Source of the DNA: Nymphaea colorata
Taxonomy: Eukaryota; Streptophyta; Magnoliopsida; Nymphaeales; Nymphaeaceae
DNA: 64,000 nucleotides
Direction: 5' to 3'
Assembly (NCBI RefSeq): GCF_008831285.2
Contig: NC_045139.1
Span: 16,598,354-16,662,353, forward strand
Below are positions 59,500-64,000 of the stretch, in pieces. The position numbers and the translations under genes are program-made. The notes under the pieces are model-generated. The model worked only from the letters and a program-made list of their open reading frames with translations, ran no database searches and was not told the origin of the DNA. Each line of letters starts with the position of its first letter. Positions within the stretch are counted from its first letter, which is position 1.

Positions 59500-59608
59500 G
59501 TTCGCCCTTTCCCTCCCTCACACTCGTTTCTGAGCCCTTCCCTTCATATTTCCGCCCGGTGCTAAACCTCCGGCGACGTCTCCGGCACCGTTCAACTGCC
59601 TCTGTCAG
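59500..59608 (+). other. Probable noncoding first exon of PRP40C
   Basis: A pyrimidine-rich leader ends in a strong donor, GTCAG|GTGAGT, at 59608/59609, about 2 kb before the first coding exon I can support. The start of the exon is a guess. Other leader or short coding exons may lie between (for example after TTTTCAG near 60050). Confidence 0.45.
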
Positions 59609-61558
59609 GTGAGTAGGAGCTCGACCCACCTATATTCTCTCTCCCTACTTCTCAGTTCGTTTTTTCTCCATTGTTTCATTCGATCGCGTTTCTCTCTGCT
59701 ACTTTTTAAGATTTTAGTGTCACTTGCGAAAATATGAATCTCGTTTTCTATGTGTTTTAGCACCATCTTCCTCATTGATCTTTGTACAAAATGAAGGAGC
59801 CTGTGCACGTTTGCTGGCGCGTCTCTCATGGTCATACGTATTGTATCTGCGGATGAACCCTAGTAGTGTTCTAAAGGGGCGAGGCAAAGCATAGACGAAC
59901 ACTTTGATAGGACTACGTAGCACAGAGAAACCGTTTAAGCTGTGATTCCTCCTCCTCTCTTTCAATCAGACAGTCTTTTTCCTTTCGCTACGTGCTAAGT
60001 TTTCTCACTGGTTTGCGGCGTTAGTAGAACAACTTTATTTCATTTTCAGCACAATGACTAATAGCTTTCCGGTCGCATCGACTCTGCTATCGATCTTCGT
60101 TCATCTGGGTGTGCAAAAACATGCCACTGTGTTAAAATCCAGCATGTCTTCATATGGGAACACATACTGGAATAACGTTTATGCTCGCTTCATATTTATT
60201 GTTTGTCAGGAGGCTGGCATCATGGTGGAAAACGAATTCCAATTTGGTTGTAGACGGCCATTTTCTCAAGTTTAGAAAGTTTATTATGCACTTGAAAGTG
60301 GGACGATGGTAGCGGGGACCAGGGTTAAGGAAAAATTGAAAGGAGAGACTCAGATAGTAAATTTTCTAAAACCAGCGATATTGGCTGACAAAAATCTGAC
60401 AAGGAATGTTTCTCAAATTATCAGCAGTTACAGGATTTATTGACTTTGTTTTTCTTACTTGCTCCCTTAAATCTTTTGTTCCCATCCATTTCTCTTCTTG
60501 GTGATACGATTAAAAAAAATACTCACCCGAGGGATGAGAGTAATTTGATATCTGGTGAAATAGTATTGATCGCTTCTGTAACTATCCAATGATTGGTGGG
60601 CAATGCATTTTCTTTGGACTGCATAGTAATTGTTAAATTTTCACCAGTATTCATCATATCTCATCTCTTTATATATGGTCATCTCGTTGGAACCAATTCC
60701 TTTCCAGCCCAGGGGCAACAATAGGAAACCAATAAATAATAGTTTGAACTTAACTATTATTATTGACGAAGAGAATCCAAAGAAGTTGCTCATAATCCAA
60801 TATGTATCCATGTAAGATGAGAACATGTAACAAACTTTTGAGTGGTGAAGAAATGGAATAGGTGCTATAGTCTAATTACTTTCAAAATTGTATGCAGAAC
60901 CTAACGGGTCATCCACATTGATTGTCTTTTATTTATTTTGTTCAGTTCAGCTCTTTGTGTGGTTTGCAGGTTTAGTTGTTTGGTTGATGCAGTCATGGTC
61001 TCATTTATAGTTGGCCAGGTATTTCTGGATATATTATTTGCTTTTATTTTATTATATAAGGATTTTAGCTTGCCCAATCACTTAGAGGAGGACCTGTGTT
61101 GAACAGTGCACTGATTGTAATATGGGTTATTTTCATTGTTCTTAGTTGTAAATTGTCATGAATTTTTTTCCCCTTACATTTCCAAAATTCAAGACTTTTA
61201 GGGAGATTGCTTGAGGAAAAGAGGAAACAGTGTGATATATGATATATCACATCCCTTCTTAGGAATGTGCTTCTTAGGGATGTGAGATCGTTCAATTTTT
61301 GCATGATTTGTACAATTGTACTAGTGCTATGATTACCTAAACTAAAGCATGATTTTTTTGCATAATCTTGCTTTGGATGGTCCATGGTATTGATGGTACC
61401 TAAAGCAAGAATTTTAGCATAATACGCCAGCTAAACATTGAAGATTATCCGAGGATTGTGTTTTGATTTTTGGAAATTTATTATTTCATGGAAGGTGTTC
61501 TCATCCCAAATTTCCTATATTGGCAAGAGAATATAACACTGAAACCCATCTTATAGAG

Positions 61559-63481
61559 ATGCAATCTTCTATGCCTGGAGCAAGTTCTCAAGCTGTAGTT
61601 TCAGTCAGACCCCCTGTAGCTGGCCTCTTTGCTGGTCCTGAAGCATCTCGAGATCCTAATGATGTTTCAAATAATCAGCAACAAGAAACTGTTCAGTCAA
61701 AGTTTGCTACTCCACCTGCATATGCTATCCCTCCTCCTTCTTTCTCTTATGGAGTGGTTTCACAAACTAGTGCTACATCTGGAAGCTCGAAGCAGGGTTC
61801 TACCGATGTAAGCATCTTTTTTTAATGTTATGTTATTGATGTGTATATTGGTTCCTTCAGTTCTCAAGTATCTTAATATTGCAGGGCGTGAAATTTGCTC
61901 TGCCAGCTGCTACAGCACCCATGCAGCCTCCAGTTCCAACACAGCCATCAAGTGGACCATCTTTTTCATATGGAATTGGTGCACATGCTAGTGCTGGTTC
62001 TTCAAGTTCTCAGCAGTCCCATTCTTCCACGGTGGTCAATCCTTCCAGTGTCTGTATCCTCCTTTACCTTGGATTTTCATATTTACAGCTTTTAATGACT
62101 TAATTTGATCTGCTTTACAGGCTAGTGCCCTTAGTTCATTGGACAGTGGAAAGTTCATAGCACCAGCCAATGCAGCATCGTTACAACCTCCAGCCCCTGG
62201 GCAATCTAATGTTGCTGGGCGTCCAGCTTCGTGGGATTCAGGAACTGTTGCTCAAAATGCACCATTGTCATTACGACCTCCTCTGTTGGCCGCATCTGGT
62301 TATTCTTTTCCTGTTAGCTTGCAAGTGCCTGCAGCCTCTGAAGGTTCTCAAAATAGTCAGTCCAGTGCTGTATGTTTTCTGATCCATAATTCGGTACATT
62401 TTCGGAAGTTTTTTTCCATATTGATGACCTGAATGTTATTAGCACTTCAATGAACAGAGCACCTCCGCAGCAGTTGCACAAGAATCATCAGGCATAACAT
62501 CGGCTTGTAGTTCACCAATGGTTAATGTGCCTATTCATACATCTTCAATTCCTAATATTGTGCCAGCAGCAAATCCATATAATACTGTGAGGATGCCAGC
62601 TATACCAATGTTTCCTAGTCCTCCTATGATGCCCGGCACCCCTGGAACCCCTGGGCCTCCTGGGATACATATGCCTGCCCCATCATCATCTTCTAATGTT
62701 AATGCACGGCCACCAGCACTAGATTCATCTGCATCTGCAAGACCTACTTTGCCCTCTGTACCTCCAAGTTCATCAAATTCAGCCACAGTGAATGCTGCTC
62801 AAAATGTTCAACAGCAAATGTATTCCGCATATCCAGGACCTCCAATAATTCCTCCACCTCAGGCACTGTGGCTGCGTCCTCCTCAAGCTGGGGGCCCACA
62901 GCACCCCCCTTTCCTTCCATACCCACCCGTGTATCCTGGTCAAATTCCTATTCCTGTACGTCCTGTGTCATTTCCTCCAGTTACTTTGCCTGAACAATCT
63001 CAACCTCCTGGTGTTTCTCCTGTGGGACCTCCTGCAGAAACATCCTTAACTGCGGGAGGGGCTGGGCAGCAATCAAGCCCCCTGGGGACCCAATCACCAC
63101 CTCCAGGCATAGGTACATTATATTGCTTGATATATTATTTGGATTGTAAGATTGAGTTTTGAGGTGAAATTCTTTGTTGCAGATAAGGAAACAAAGTCTT
63201 CTGATTCAGTTAAGAAAGATGAGGTAATTATTAGCAGTGATGGTGATGATGCTTGGACAGCACACAAGACTGAAGCAGGGGTTGTTTATTATTATAATGC
63301 TATCACTGGAGAATCAACCTATACTAAGCCTTCTGCATTTAAAGGGGAGGTAAGAGCAGCTTTGACTTATTGTATACCCTTTCTTTATCAGCTTATGTGC
63401 ATATGCTGCTGATATTGTTGTACAAAATCTTTTGTTTTTGCAGCCAGAGAAAGCCATTGGCCAGCCAATTCCAATTTCATG
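61559..63481 (+). CDS. PRP40C: PRP40C-type pre-mRNA-processing factor, N-terminal part (runs off window)
   Basis: WW/FF-domain protein expected to link RNA polymerase II's tail with the U1 snRNP during splicing. Six exons join in phase: 61559-61807, 61885-62049, 62121-62369, 62458-63112, 63183-63349, 63444-63481; the rest lies beyond 64000. The first ~430 residues are Pro/Ser/Ala-rich and low in complexity (PGTPGTPGPPGIHMP, PPIIPPPQALWLRPPQ). The first WW domain follows (DAWTAHKTEAGVVYYYNAITGESTYTKP, Trp at about 463, YYY block and closing Pro). The next exon starts PEKAIGQPIPIS. A second WW and FF domains are expected downstream and cannot be checked. The start at 61559 (MQSSMPGASS) is provisional, since an upstream exon could add residues. 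The donor after 62049 is GTCTGT, weak. Confidence 0.85.
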
Positions 63482-63682
63482 GTATGTGCTTGTCTATTCA
63501 TGCTTATGGATAATGTTGTGAAAGAAATTCTTTCATGTGGATATTTTAAAAAGTTAGCCTGCTTGTCTTATTCAATGAAAAGGAACACCCTCATTGTTTC
63601 AATGTGCATGTGGGATGGTTGATCTTTAGGTTCTTATTCTCTTGGCTTTTTTCAGTTGATGGTTGCTTTTGTGTCTCATTGT

Positions 63683-64000
63683 GATAGCTGCCGGGCTACC
63701 AAAGTACTCTTGCAAGGGTTAAACCAAGGAAAAGAACAGAACACAAACACACTTTAACCACTAAAGAATTGGGGTTAACCAGAAAGCCTCCTTAATTTCG
63801 TTCATAATCTGGGGTTCACCCATCTCCACTATAAATAGAGTGATCACTTACATATACGGGTCGGAGAGTTCTTTTGACTCTGATGATCCAGACCTGGCTT
63901 ATTAAAGTGCCTAATAGCCATATACTTGGATCTCTTTTCATATTTGCAATATATACCCCTCAAGTACCTATCATATGGAATGTCATTTCTAACGTGCCAA
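63683..64000. mobile_element. Possible start of a transposable element in a PRP40C intron
   Basis: The base composition and word content change abruptly near 63683 (TGTGATAGCTGCCGGGC), and a CTATAAATAG TATA-like box follows at about 63830. The expected next WW exon is not found before the window ends. This would fit the edge of an inserted element, perhaps an LTR, but only one side is visible and no family is assigned. Confidence 0.25.

Noticed and set aside
61463-61558. Upstream in-frame extension of PRP40C exon 1 (MIFGNLLFHG...)
   Set aside because: An acceptor-like TTATAG lies just before 61557 and the extension has intron-like composition, so the start was placed at 61559.

Overview
This window is nuclear DNA of a flowering plant. 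The evidence is multi-exon genes with GT-AG introns, plant-only families (GH9-CBM49 endoglucanase, YSL transporter, PLS-type PPR protein, DUF789), a cytosolic tRNA-Val, AT-rich intergenic DNA with long (AT)n and (CT)n runs, and a Copia LTR element. The species cannot be fixed from this sequence. Nothing points to a grass, and an early-diverging angiosperm is possible but unproven.

Layout. 1-1941 (+): 3' end of a DUF789 gene. 4103-9760 (+): secreted class C GH9 endoglucanase with a CBM49 tail. 11464-15157 (-): cytosolic glutamine synthetase, 13 coding exons, 356 aa. 17321-21145 (-): YSL metal-chelate transporter, 7 coding exons. 23029-24786 (-): intronless organellar PPR protein. 24937-25010 (+): tRNA-Val(AAC). 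26584-29788 (-): DHHC S-acyltransferase. 32810-33720 (-): LINE remnant. 35361-38612 (-): DRE2/anamorsin with both Fe-S motifs. 42487-55828 (-): SMP-C2 lipid-transfer-type protein (NTMC2T5), with a young Copia element (48184-53560) in its first intron. 61559 to beyond the end (+): PRP40C-type WW splicing factor with a noncoding 5' exon near 59.6 kb.

The genes are ordinary, mostly housekeeping loci and do not form a functional cluster. Exon models were built by hand and checked by reading-frame phase across every junction. All complete genes close without frame conflict.

No undescribed system was found. The best leads are: an endoglucanase whose conserved DAGD active-site motif reads DGGG; a perfect 34-bp hairpin upstream of the TATA box in both Copia LTRs; a short hAT-like MITE with an intact 8-bp target duplication; nested GATACGTATC palindromes near 17.2 kb; and a NTMC2T5-PRP40C neighbour pair that also appears to be adjacent in Arabidopsis.
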